From contig JAEZYU010000058.1 of the NCBI GenBank assembly GCA_023418915.1, forward strand, positions 1 through 48,088: a stretch of 48,088 bases of DNA. Reading direction: 5' to 3'. Both the position numbers and the translations under genes were made by a program. Origin of the DNA: Bacillota bacterium. Lineage in GTDB: Bacteria; Bacillota; Clostridia; Acetivibrionales; DTU013. Shown here piece after piece: positions 1 to 8,166 of the stretch. How positions within the stretch are numbered: position 1 is the stretch's first letter; each line of letters opens with the position of its first letter. The notes beneath the pieces were generated by a model. That model made no database searches, was not told where the DNA came from, and saw nothing but the letters and a program-made list of their open reading frames with translations.

Positions 1-100
1 ATAGCGCATCTCCAAAATCTATGTAATATATGATCGTAAATAAAAATCCGAAAATCGCAATAAAAACATTCAACTTACGGAATATATGCTTCATTAACAT
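1..100 (-). CDS. 5' end of a membrane protein gene, cut by the window edge
   Basis: Reading leftward from an ATG at 100-98, an open frame runs off the window edge. It encodes about 33 residues with a basic start (MLMKHIFRKLN) followed by a hydrophobic stretch, consistent with a first membrane helix. An AAAGGTG ribosome binding site lies about 6 bases upstream and a good sigma-A promoter lies further up (143-171), so the gene is probably real. The first residues resemble the start of the diguanylate cyclase at 5823 (MLMKYLDN), which is too little to assign a function. Confidence 0.6.
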   Translation of the reverse strand, partial: MLMKHIFRKLNVFIAIFGFLFTIIYYIDFGDAL

Positions 101-142
101 TGATACACCTTTTATATCAGGATGGTAATCATTTTAAGGTAA

Positions 143-171
143 AGTATACCAGCATTTCTACACAGTGTCAA
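143..171 (-). promoter_or_regulatory. sigma-A promoter for the partial gene at the left edge
   Basis: On the minus strand there is TTGACA (171-166), a 17-base spacer and TATACT (148-143). This is near consensus and points at the ATG at 100. It reads away from the yjbQ fragment. Confidence 0.6.
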
Positions 172-270
172 TGTAACCAAATACCCGTGTTTGTGTCAAG
201 TAAACGTTGGCAAATTTCTCATTCACCTTGTAGTCTGTATATTCGAACCCCGTTTGTCTATTCCGTTCTA

Positions 271-485
271 TATACTACAACAGGGTCTGTATTCTCATTA
301 TACTACATCAGGTCTGCATTCTCATTAATAGTGACGCCTGCTGACGTATGAGGAACGAAAACCACAACCACCCCGTCTGTGACCCCGCTTTCCCGGACAT
401 CCTGCCTGACCTGTGAAGTGATATTTATCATCTGATCAGATGAAGCCGTTTTATTAATATGCTCTGCCATTTGTTTTCCCGCCAC
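271..485 (-). pseudogene. yjbQ: truncated YjbQ-family (UPF0047) gene
   Basis: The 60-codon open frame from 485 to 303 matches the N-terminal half of the YjbQ/YugU family, with the hallmark VFVPHTSAGVTINENAD. The family has been linked to secondary thiamine-phosphate synthase activity and is normally about 130-140 residues, so more than half is missing. The break is visible: a 27/28-bp tandem duplication (301-327 and 273-300) repeats the NENAD codons. It introduces a stop after the first copy, and the second copy reads NENTDPVVVY before another stop. The catalytic C-terminal half is absent, so this is a dead remnant. Its upstream side abuts the ~303-bp repeat array. Confidence 0.75.
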
Positions 486-507
486 TCCTTTTTATTGGAT
501 CATTTGT

Positions 508-1905
508 CTTACATCAGCAGAGTTATTGTAGTCTGTCAATATAAGCTGTTTGCAATGGACAAAAATGCAGGTATAGGACATTTTGGTCAACATAATCCGG
601 TGTTTTACTCGTTTATTCCCAAGAAATTCACCTTTATTAAGAAAATTCGTCCTATACTTGAATTTTTGTCCAGCTCGCTTATTGAAACCCCGGTTATTCG
701 CTTATTGGCACCTCGTTATGTGACATCCTTTTCCTCGTTATACGAACCATCCTTTCATCGCTATAACACATATTTCAAAGAAAAAATATTTCGTTTGTAG
801 AGAATTTTTCTTACATCAGCAGAGTTATTGTAGTCTGTCAATATAAGCTGTTTGCAATGGACAAAAATGCGGGTATAGGACGTTTTGGTCAACATAATCC
901 AGTGTTTTACTCGTTTATTCCCAAGAAATTCACCTTAATTTAGAAAAATTTGTCCTATACTTGAATTTTTGTCCAGCTCGCTTATTGATACCTCGGTTAT
1001 TCGCTTATTGACACCTCGTTATGTGACATCCTTTTCCTCGGTTATACGAACCATCCTTCGCCTCGTTATGACACGCATTTCAAAGAAAAAATGTTTCGTT
1101 TGTAGAGAATTTTTCTTACATCAGCAGCTTTATTGTAGTCTGGCAATATAAACTGCTTGCAATTGACAAAAATGCAGGTATAGGACATTTTGGTCAACGT
1201 AATCCGGTGTTTTACTCGTTTATTCACAAGAAATTCACCTTTATTTTGAAAAATTCGTCCTATACTTGAATTTTTGTCCAGCTCGCTTATTGATACCTCG
1301 GTTATTCGCTTATTGACACCTCGTTATGTGACATCCTTTTCCTCGTTATACGAACCATCCTTTTCCTCGTTATAACACATATTTCAAAGAAAAAATGTTT
1401 CGTTTGTAGAAAATTTTTCTTACATCAGCAGTATTATTGTCGTCTGGCAATATAAACTGCTTGCAATGGACAAAAATGCAGGTATAGGACGTTTTAGTCA
1501 ACATAATCCAGTGTTTTACTCGTTTATTCACAAGAAATTCACCTTTATTTTGAAAAATTCGTCCTATACTTGATTTTTTGTCCAGCTCGCTTATTGAAAC
1601 CTCGGTTATTCGCTTATTGACACCTCGTTATGTGACATCCTTTTCCTCGTTATACGAACCATCCTTTCATCGTTATAACACATATTTCAAAGAAAAAATC
1701 CCGTTTGTAGAGAATTTTTCTTACATCAGCAGTGTTATTGTAGTCTGGCAATATAAACTGCTTGCAATGGACAAAAATGCGAGTTTGGGACGTTTTAGTC
1801 AACATAATCCGGTGTTTTACTCGTTTATTCACAAGAAATTCACCTTTATTTTGAAAAATTAGTCCCATACTTGAATTTTTGTCCAGTCCGCTTATTGAAA
1901 CCTCG
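508..1905. repeat. tandem array of a ~303-bp unit, about 4.6 copies
   Basis: The marker CTTACATCAGCAG recurs at 508, 810, 1115, 1419 and 1720, giving periods of 302, 305, 304 and 301 bases with high identity throughout. The last copy is partial and decays near 1905. Each unit carries an inverted repeat: the arm beginning GGACAAAAATGCAGG (557-579 in copy 1) pairs with an arm at 649-671 across a 69-base loop. Period lengths are not multiples of three and indels break any frame, so the short open frames inside are unlikely to be genes. The part of the unit reading ATAACACATATTTCAAAG resembles solitary elements near 8054, 24655 and 47890. Confidence 0.95.
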
Positions 1906-2069
1906 TTATGCGAATCCGAGGGGTGAAGGGAAGAAGCAAATTCCTGTTTCTCTTCATCCTCGACATTTCAGTGTAGCACAGCAGACTCTGTCCATCTATG
2001 TACTGATAATACTTCGCCTCAGATATCAGCTAAAAAAGCAAGTCCCTCTTCACCTCACCTGTACGCTGT

Positions 2070-2640
2070 TTAGCTGAAAGGTTTCAAATCAACCATTTTC
2101 CGTATTGCCTTCCTTCCGTTTGTTACCTTGCTGTCTGTGAATGGTATCTTTCCTTGATGCATTGTGTATGTTGCTTTCCTAACAGTCTTCCTGACAGATG
2201 TTTTTACTGCTTTTATGACCTCTTCAAAACGCTCTGTAAGCCTTTCTGACAGCTTGCCAGATACGAGTGCCGCTATTTTGTCATTGAAGTTTTCTCCCAT
2301 CTTCAGGGTGATCATCTTCGATAGGTTGGAGGCTCCACGGAGGCTCCAACTCTTTCCGCCTTTCATCCTCTTTGCGAATATGTTCACATTCCTCTCCATG
2401 GTGGCAAGGTTTCGATACTCCACTCCCTCGGGCGGCGACAGCAGTTTAGCGTCCTCACGCTCCTTGTAGGGGACTATACCTCTCATGTTACTCCTGATAT
2501 ATGCCTCCTATTCCTCCAGCTTCTTCACTTTTTTCCAGCCCGCCACATCCAAATGGATTTTAGTGATAATGCAGTTCACAAGGCTGGTCGCAAGCAAGGC
2601 TTGCTGCTCACCTTTGTATCTCGGGCTGTAAATAATCTCT
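2070..2640 (-). pseudogene. C-terminal remnant of an ISLre2-family (UPF0236) transposase
   Basis: The minus-strand frame 2486-2070 reads GIVPYKERED then PPEGVEYRNLATMERNV and a WSLRGASNL segment, the typical C-terminal signature of UPF0236/ISLre2 transposases. The same frame continues upstream to about 2640 (SPRYKGEQQALLATSLVN onward) but is interrupted by an in-frame TAG at 2510-2508 and begins after a TGA. The N-terminal two thirds with the catalytic region is missing. This is a decayed insertion sequence. No terminal inverted repeats or target duplication could be recognised. Confidence 0.8.
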
Positions 2641-3077
2641 CATCGTATAGAATATGAAATCATAATCATAATGGTGAAAAATGCAAGTAATGGTAACACA
2701 ACACTGAATATCTTCCGACTTATTTGTGATAACTCAGCTTATAACCGCATTATGTAAAATAATTCATAGACAAAAATCAGTTTTTACCAATTTTCTTTCC
2801 CATTATCTGCAAATTTTAACAGTTCACTTCTCTTACCTTTATGTAAACCACATATATTGTAGTTTTTCACTTAACACGGCAGCCCGGAGTAAGGGCGGCA
2901 GCCCCGGAATAAGGGCAGCAGCCTCAAAGTAAGGCAGCAGCCTTAAACTAACATATTGTCAGTTTCTCTGAATATCTCTCAATTAAAGTATGTATTTTTT
3001 TGCACAGGACAATATAAGTGAATAGATGAAGTAATTAACAAATATGCTCACTCAAGGCAGCAACGGAGGAAAGCGGC
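2641..3077. other. 437-base gap without a gene
   Basis: This is AT-rich sequence between the transposase remnant and the radical SAM gene. The only structure seen is the short GC-richer repeat at 2876-2951. A weak promoter candidate for the downstream gene is TTGCAC at about 3000 with TAGATG 17 bases further on. No open frame here looks coding. Confidence 0.6.
2876..2951. repeat. degenerate ~19-bp tandem repeat
   Basis: Four imperfect units of the type GGCAGCC..(C)GGAGTAAG follow one another, shifting from GC-rich to more degenerate copies. Their purpose is unknown. They lie about 125 bases upstream of the radical SAM gene. Confidence 0.7.
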
Positions 3078-4637
3078 ATGGAGAAAAAGTCCATCTTACT
3101 GATAGCATTCTATAATAAAAAAGCGCTTGGTGTAAGGTATCTGGAGAAATCCCTCGTCAGAGCAGGACATAAGGTCTTTATTTTGTTCTTGAAACACTTT
3201 AACAGCAAGAGACCTGACCCTGTCAACAGCAAGGAGCTACTGCTTATCAAGGATCTTGTGAAGAAGCTTGAGCCAGGTTTGATAGGTTTGAGTGTAATGT
3301 CCTCACTTTACATGGAATCGGTTATAACTGTAAACAGCTTTTTAAGGAAGCATTTTGACATACCGATCGTATGGGGCGGTGTTTATGCTTCAATGTTTCC
3401 TGAAAAAAGCCTGACATACGCCGATTTTGTACTGCGCGGGGAGTGCGAGGAGGCCGTGGTGGAACTGGCGGATGCAGTATCAGAGCACAACAGCCATCAA
3501 GGTATCGCAAACCTGGTATACAAAGACCACTCAAGAGGCGGTAAAACCGTGGTCAATGATTTAAGACCTCTGTGTAGTGATCTGGACACACTCGGATATC
3601 CATTATTCAACTCAAACAATAAGTATTATATTGATAATGGACAAATCACCTATGGCGATCCCATGACCGGTTCCATCAGCTATGAACTGTCTGCTTCAAG
3701 GGGCTGTCCGTACATGTGCTCATATTGTTCATCAATAAATCTCAAGAGACTGTACAAAGGATGCGGCAGATATGTCCGCTTCAGAAGCGTTCCCAATATC
3801 ATCAGTGAGTTGGAGGAGGCTTTGACATACATAAGAGATTTGAGGGTTATTCATTTCTGGGATGAAATATTCCCGGACGACAGTACATGGACAGATGATT
3901 TCTCCAGCATATATAAAACACGCATAGGCCTGCCTTTTGAGATATGGGGACATCCTCTCAGGTGTAGTGATCACACCATTTCCAGGTTAGTCGAAGCAGG
4001 CTTATACAAAGTGGTCATGGGAATTCAGAGCGGCTCACCCCGTATCCGAAGTGATGTATTCCACCGAAGCGAGTCCCAGACTGATATTCTGCAGGCAGCC
4101 AAGACACTAAGCAGAAACAGGGTGCCGCAGGTCGTATATGATTTTATTCTCCGTCATCCATTTGAGAATGAAGAAGACATCAAGCAGACATTCGAACTCT
4201 GCACTAAACTGGAAAAGCCTTTTGAACTGCAGCTGCACGGGCTTAATTTCTTTCCCGGCACAGATATAATAACAATCGCAGAAAGCAGCGGAACAGATGT
4301 GAAAATATCGGAATCAGGTCCAGGTGTTCCAATGAGGGAAGCCTATAAAACATACTGGGGACAGAAGAACAGCGATATGAGGATCAACTATTGGTACTCG
4401 CTGATATATTTGAGTCAGTTCAGGCTTGGTCTGCCTGTTGCGAAATTTCTCAGCAGAGCATCCGGGTCCTGGTTATATCAAAACATAGCTATATTGCTCT
4501 CAAGGCTGTTCTGTCCTGCCGCAAAGCTAAGATATTTTTATAAGAAAGCTTTACTGCTGGTAAGAGCGTCATTTAACAGGAACAGAACTCTAAGGGAAAG
4601 CCGGCATGTCGTGCAATATAACGAAACACAGCGGTGA
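3078..4637 (+). CDS. B12-binding-domain radical SAM protein
   Basis: The 519-residue protein starts with a cobalamin-binding-like Rossmann domain (about 1-140, including a GLSVMSS and a WGGVYASMFPE segment). A radical SAM barrel follows, with the 4Fe-4S motif CPYMCSYC at Cys210, Cys214 and Cys217. This BchE-like architecture is typical of methylases, cyclases and other enzymes of modified-lipid, cofactor or peptide synthesis. The exact reaction cannot be read from sequence. The start is supported by GGAGG seven to eight bases upstream of ATG. The next gene begins 22 bases after the stop, so the two probably form an operon. The C-terminal 100 residues are basic and contain no recognised domain. 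Confidence 0.85.
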   Translation: MEKKSILLIAFYNKKALGVRYLEKSLVRAGHKVFILFLKHFNSKRPDPVNSKELLLIKDLVKKLEPGLIGLSVMSSLYMESVITVNSFLRKHFDIPIVWGGVYASMFPEKSLTYADFVLRGECEEAVVELADAVSEHNSHQGIANLVYKDHSRGGKTVVNDLRPLCSDLDTLGYPLFNSNNKYYIDNGQITYGDPMTGSISYELSASRGCPYMCSYCSSINLKRLYKGCGRYVRFRSVPNIISELEEALTYIRDLRVIHFWDEIFPDDSTWTDDFSSIYKTRIGLPFEIWGHPLRCSDHTISRLVEAGLYKVVMGIQSGSPRIRSDVFHRSESQTDILQAAKTLSRNRVPQVVYDFILRHPFENEEDIKQTFELCTKLEKPFELQLHGLNFFPGTDIITIAESSGTDVKISESGPGVPMREAYKTYWGQKNSDMRINYWYSLIYLSQFRLGLPVAKFLSRASGSWLYQNIAILLSRLFCPAAKLRYFYKKALLLVRASFNRNRTLRESRHVVQYNETQR

Positions 4638-4659
4638 TGTCACAGGAAAGGCCAAATAA

Positions 4660-5520
4660 ATGAAAATGCATATCCTGCGTATATTACTAATTTTGATCAT
4701 AATTGCAGCAGTCATTGCATGTGTGCTCTTTGTTTCAATGACTCTCACAGAACCATATGCCCATATATATCCGGATTACCCTAGGATAGACCTCGAGCAG
4801 ATTCTATCAAATGCTTCATTTACAGATGAGGACTATTTGACACTGTATTACCAGACAGGTCTGGGAAGATCGGCAGTGGATGAGATCAAAGAGCTTTTTC
4901 CTGACTGGCAGCACCGGATCCTGCGTTTTCAGGAGGATTTTTATAAAACTATCGAGTTTATATGTGAGAAAAACAGCCCTATCTCAAGAGAAGAATCAAT
5001 CGTCGATGAAGAGGGCAATTATATAAACGGTACACAAATGGCGCCGCTCCATGAGGGATATATCCTGGTGACAAAATCCTCACATACTTATGGGTGGCGC
5101 AACGGCCACTCAGCTATGGTGGTCGATGCTGACGACGGTAAAACCCTTGAGTCGGTAGTGCTTGGGATGAACTCTTCCATACAGGACATCAGCAAATGGC
5201 CAAACTATCCCAACTTTATATTATTAAGACCAAAAGGTGCCACATATGATGATATGAAGGCCGCTGCACTGACCGCTGTCGATCTGCTGTATGATATCCC
5301 CTACGATTTGACTGTGGGTATTTTCAGCCCAAAATCCGCAGACAGGGATAAAATAACCGGCACCCACTGCTCTCATCTTATCTGGCAGGCTTACTACTAC
5401 CACGGTTATGATCTCGACAGCGACGGAGGCATGATCGTTACTCCAAAGGATATCGCCAACAGCACTGAGCTTGAGGTCGTTCAGGTTTACGGAGTCGATC
5501 CGCACAGAGTTTGGCCATAA
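4660..5520 (+). CDS. membrane-anchored permuted papain-like amidase (YiiX/NlpC-P60-like)
   Basis: The 286-residue protein has one N-terminal hydrophobic helix (about 5-27), then an extracytoplasmic domain. The order His then Cys marks the permuted NlpC/P60-type fold: GHSAMVVDADDGKTLES provides His150 and a Glu164, and THCSHLIW provides Cys237. Family members are thought to act as amidases or peptidases on cell-wall or lipid substrates. This one would act outside the membrane. It follows the radical SAM gene by 22 bases. The GHSA and HCSHLIWQAY motifs recur in uncharacterised clostridial proteins. The substrate is unknown. Confidence 0.75.
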   Translation: MKMHILRILLILIIIAAVIACVLFVSMTLTEPYAHIYPDYPRIDLEQILSNASFTDEDYLTLYYQTGLGRSAVDEIKELFPDWQHRILRFQEDFYKTIEFICEKNSPISREESIVDEEGNYINGTQMAPLHEGYILVTKSSHTYGWRNGHSAMVVDADDGKTLESVVLGMNSSIQDISKWPNYPNFILLRPKGATYDDMKAAALTAVDLLYDIPYDLTVGIFSPKSADRDKITGTHCSHLIWQAYYYHGYDLDSDGGMIVTPKDIANSTELEVVQVYGVDPHRVWP

Positions 5521-5822
5521 TACCAGATTGTCAGGCGACTATTACGTATCTGTCCTGATACCAGTAATTTGCGTCTTAACAAGGAATGCAAGCTCATCCA
5601 TTACAAATTTCATAATTCTGGGAACTTATAACAGCAGCAGCAGTTACGGAAAATAACCGGAATTCATGGCGTAAACTGTTCTTCCTTTGATATCATATGA
5701 AAAATACATAAACAAAATACAACATACATATTGAATTATTTGGAATATTGATATAAAATAAGTTTGCTGTCGTAAAACTAAATTTCGACAGAGTATTATT
5801 TATAAAGAATGCTGGTTTTGCA
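5521..5822. other. 302-base gap upstream of the diguanylate cyclase
   Basis: No gene is visible. It contains the probable promoter at 5731-5759. No convincing terminator for the upstream pair was found. Confidence 0.5.
5731..5759 (+). promoter_or_regulatory. possible sigma-A promoter of the diguanylate cyclase
   Basis: TTGAAT (5731-5736), a 17-base spacer and TAAAAT (5754-5759) lie 63 bases before the start codon. Confidence 0.4.
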
Positions 5823-6917
5823 ATGTTAATGAAGTACCTGGACAATTTTGACCCTGCAAGGAAAAAGCTCACGCTGTATTATATGCTGATCTGCGGCATG
5901 ATACTCGTACACTTTTTTTACATTTTCTATTTCAGGAGTGTTGGCAGTACCTTTATGTCAATATTCAATATGTTCAGTACCATCTATTACGTTGTAATGC
6001 TTCTTATTTTCTTGCCGCGCAATAACCCATCTATACTGAACTTCGCATTCTATGAGGTATGCTTGCATGCTCTTTTTGCGGCAATAGTCGTGGGTGCGGA
6101 TAATGGATTCGAACTGTTCATTATATGTTCACTGTTTGCCAGCTTTAATCTGGTTTATATAACCAGATCAAACAAATTTCACGCTTTTGTCATGATAGGC
6201 TTTGCCTTTGCCCTGTTGTTCGGGATCAGATTTCTTCCTAAAAATATCGATTTATCGCTGATTCGCATATTCCCAAGTCAGAGCTCCCTTGATTTCATTT
6301 TTATTTTCAATTCTTTCATAGCCTTTGCGATGGTCGGTATCATGCTGATCATATTCTTTTTGTATATAAGATCCGACAGGGAAAAACTGGCATTGCAGAA
6401 TTACCATCTCACAGAAATGGCTTACATGGATTCGCTCACACAACTGCTGAACAGAAGAGCCATGAAGCTTCGGCTCGAAGCTGCACTGGAGGTCAAGAAG
6501 AATTATGACCAGGAATTTGTGATAGCAATAGCAGATGTAGATGATTTCAAGCGTATCAACGACACCTATGGACATGATTGCGGCGATATGGTGCTAAAAA
6601 GTATTGTACAGATCATAAAAGACAATGTTCGTGCCACCGATTATGTATCAAGATGGGGAGGAGACGAAATACTGATTCTGTTCAACAGATCCTCAATTAG
6701 CGGCGTCATGACATGCATCGAAAGGATACACAGGCATGCAGCGAATAAGGACTTCGATTATAACGGAAACAAATTAAAGGTTACTCTTACTATCGGCGTC
6801 TGTCAGAGTGAAAACTACTATATGTATCAGGATGTCATTCTTGAAGCTGACCGCAGGCTGTACGAAGGAAAGCACAAGGGTAAGAACTGTATTGTCTGTG
6901 AAACTCTCAGTGTATGA
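5823..6917 (+). CDS. membrane diguanylate cyclase (GGDEF domain)
   Basis: The 364-residue protein has about six hydrophobic helices (roughly 18-185) and a C-terminal GGDEF domain (about 195-362) that makes cyclic di-GMP from two GTP. The active-site loop is GGDEI (279-283), an accepted variant. The product-inhibition I-site RATD (270-273) sits exactly five residues before it, so feedback inhibition is likely. DSLTQLLNRR marks the domain start. No sensor domain other than the membrane region is seen. The ribosome binding site is poor, and ATG 5829 is an alternative start. Its neighbours give no clear partner. Confidence 0.9.
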   Translation: MLMKYLDNFDPARKKLTLYYMLICGMILVHFFYIFYFRSVGSTFMSIFNMFSTIYYVVMLLIFLPRNNPSILNFAFYEVCLHALFAAIVVGADNGFELFIICSLFASFNLVYITRSNKFHAFVMIGFAFALLFGIRFLPKNIDLSLIRIFPSQSSLDFIFIFNSFIAFAMVGIMLIIFFLYIRSDREKLALQNYHLTEMAYMDSLTQLLNRRAMKLRLEAALEVKKNYDQEFVIAIADVDDFKRINDTYGHDCGDMVLKSIVQIIKDNVRATDYVSRWGGDEILILFNRSSISGVMTCIERIHRHAANKDFDYNGNKLKVTLTIGVCQSENYYMYQDVILEADRRLYEGKHKGKNCIVCETLSV

Positions 6918-6960
6918 CATCTGCCGTCTGAAAGGCAAATCAGTACCCGCCATTAAGCGT

Positions 6961-6983
6961 TTTTCAGCCTGAATGGCTGAAAA
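6961..6983. terminator. hairpin after the diguanylate cyclase gene
   Basis: TTTTCAGCC and GGCTGAAAA form a perfect nine-base stem with a five-base loop, 44 bases after the stop. No T-run follows, so it may be a weak terminator or an RNA-stabilising hairpin. Confidence 0.35.
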
Positions 6984-7051
6984 TACGTAATGAAGTGGGG
7001 GATATCTATCGCCTCGTTGCATATCATACCACCTGTCCCAATCCTTTCTGG

Positions 7052-7107
7052 TTTGTTACAAATAACATGCATATGGGTATAGTAATAGCATGATCATTTG
7101 TAACAAA
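7052..7107 (+). promoter_or_regulatory. trxB promoter flanked by a twin inverted operator
   Basis: TTTGTTACAAAT (7052-7063) and ATTTGTAACAAA (7096-7107) are perfect inverted copies, 44 bases apart start to start, and each is itself close to a palindrome (TTGT-ACAA). Between and overlapping them is a promoter: TTGTTA (7054-7059), 18 bases, TATAGT (7078-7083). One copy covers the -35 and the other lies just past the transcription start and before the AAAAGGAG ribosome binding site. This is the layout of a repressor operator. The cognate regulator is not in the window. Confidence 0.65.
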
Positions 7108-7120
7108 AAGGAGTATCCTC

Positions 7121-8035
7121 ATGCACGATGTAATAATAATAGGCGGAGGTCCCGCCGGCTATACGGCTGCCCTTTACAGCGCAAGGGCAGGCCTTGATAC
7201 GCTAGTGCTGGAAAGAATGACAGCAGGGGGTCAGATGGCAACAACATTATCAATGGAAAACTACCCGGGTTTCGAGGAACCTATAGGAGGACCTGATCTC
7301 GCATTGAAAATGGAGAAACAGGCAAGAAAATTCGGGGCTGTCGTAACATTTGACACTGTAACAGATCTCACACTCGATACAGATATTAAGGTTGTCAAAA
7401 CCGAAAATAACACTTATCATTCCAAGGCGGTCATACTATGCATGGGTGCCGCGCCAAAAACATTGGGCCTTTCAAAGGAAGACCTCTTCAGAGGTTCAGG
7501 AGTTTCATACTGTGCAATATGCGACGGTGCTCTATTCAGAGATCGCACAGTTGCTGTAGTTGGAGGCGGTGATACAGCAGCTGAAGATGCGCTGTATTTG
7601 TCAAGATTCTGTCCCAGGGTCTATGTGATCCACAGGAGAGATAAACTGCGAGCATCAAAAATACTTCAGAAAGAATTATTCAACAATAAGAAGATTGAAT
7701 TTATATGGGACTGTGTAGTTGACGAACTCATAGGTCAATTCGGCGTCGAAGGCATCAGAGTGAAGAACCTTAAGACAGACAGTACAAAAACACTTGAAGT
7801 TGACGGTCTGTTTGTTGCAATAGGCCTTAATCCCAGCACATCTCTTGTAAAAGAAAAGGTGTCCTTGGATCCTGATGGATACATAGTCACTGATGATAAA
7901 ATGCTTACAAGCATTCCGGGTGTGTATGCTGCCGGAGATATACGCAGCAAATTCCTCAGGCAGGTCATTACAGCAGCATCCGACGGTGCCATTGCCGCTT
8001 ATTCGGCAGAACATTATATCAGCAGCAATTTTTAG
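7121..8035 (+). CDS. trxB: thioredoxin reductase
   Basis: The 304-residue flavoprotein transfers electrons from NADPH to thioredoxin. Visible features are the N-terminal FAD motif GGGPAGYTAA, the redox pair CAIC (Cys131, Cys134), the NADPH-fold motif GGGDTAAEDA with a downstream HRR typical of NADPH binding, and the C-terminal FAD segment GVYAAGDI. The length is normal for low-molecular-weight TrxB. AAAAGGAG precedes the ATG by eight bases. It appears monocistronic and is controlled by the inverted-operator promoter upstream, suggesting redox- or stress-linked regulation. No thioredoxin gene lies in the window. Confidence 0.95.
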   Translation: MHDVIIIGGGPAGYTAALYSARAGLDTLVLERMTAGGQMATTLSMENYPGFEEPIGGPDLALKMEKQARKFGAVVTFDTVTDLTLDTDIKVVKTENNTYHSKAVILCMGAAPKTLGLSKEDLFRGSGVSYCAICDGALFRDRTVAVVGGGDTAAEDALYLSRFCPRVYVIHRRDKLRASKILQKELFNNKKIEFIWDCVVDELIGQFGVEGIRVKNLKTDSTKTLEVDGLFVAIGLNPSTSLVKEKVSLDPDGYIVTDDKMLTSIPGVYAAGDIRSKFLRQVITAASDGAIAAYSAEHYISSNF

Positions 8036-8053
8036 CTGTATATTTAGGATTAT

Positions 8054-8112
8054 CTTATAACGCATCGTTCAAAGAAAATTTTTCGACTGTAGAAAATTTT
8101 TCGTTTGCATGG
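8054..8112. repeat. solitary dispersed repeat element
   Basis: The element contains TTATAACGCATCGTTCAAAGA (8055-8075), identical to 24655-24675, followed by two copies of GAAAATTTTTCG. The second half resembles the join between units of the ~303-bp array (TTTCGTTTGTAGAGAATTTTTC) and the sequence near 47910. It probably belongs to one dispersed repeat family. Confidence 0.6.
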
Positions 8113-8144
8113 GCAGGAGGGCTGAAAATTTCATTGTGAGTTGA

Positions 8145-8166
8145 GGGACATCCGGTCAGATGTCCC
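8145..8166 (-). terminator. hairpin over the zwf stop codon
   Basis: GGGACATC and GATGTCCC form a perfect eight-base stem with a six-base loop. The stem-loop contains the zwf stop codon (8158-8156). On the minus strand no strong T-run follows, so termination strength is uncertain. Confidence 0.4.

Noticed and set aside
459..1862. Several 60-113-residue open frames inside the ~303-bp array
   Set aside because: They recur because the DNA recurs; period lengths change frame between copies, no ribosome binding sites precede them and the translations have no conserved character.
2164..2469. 101-residue plus-strand frame opposite the transposase remnant
   Set aside because: The minus strand matches a known transposase signature; the plus frame has no ribosome binding site or recognisable motif.
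5823..6917. GGDEI as a sign of an inactive diguanylate cyclase
   Set aside because: Ile at the last position is a tolerated variant, and both the rest of the active site and the I-site are intact.
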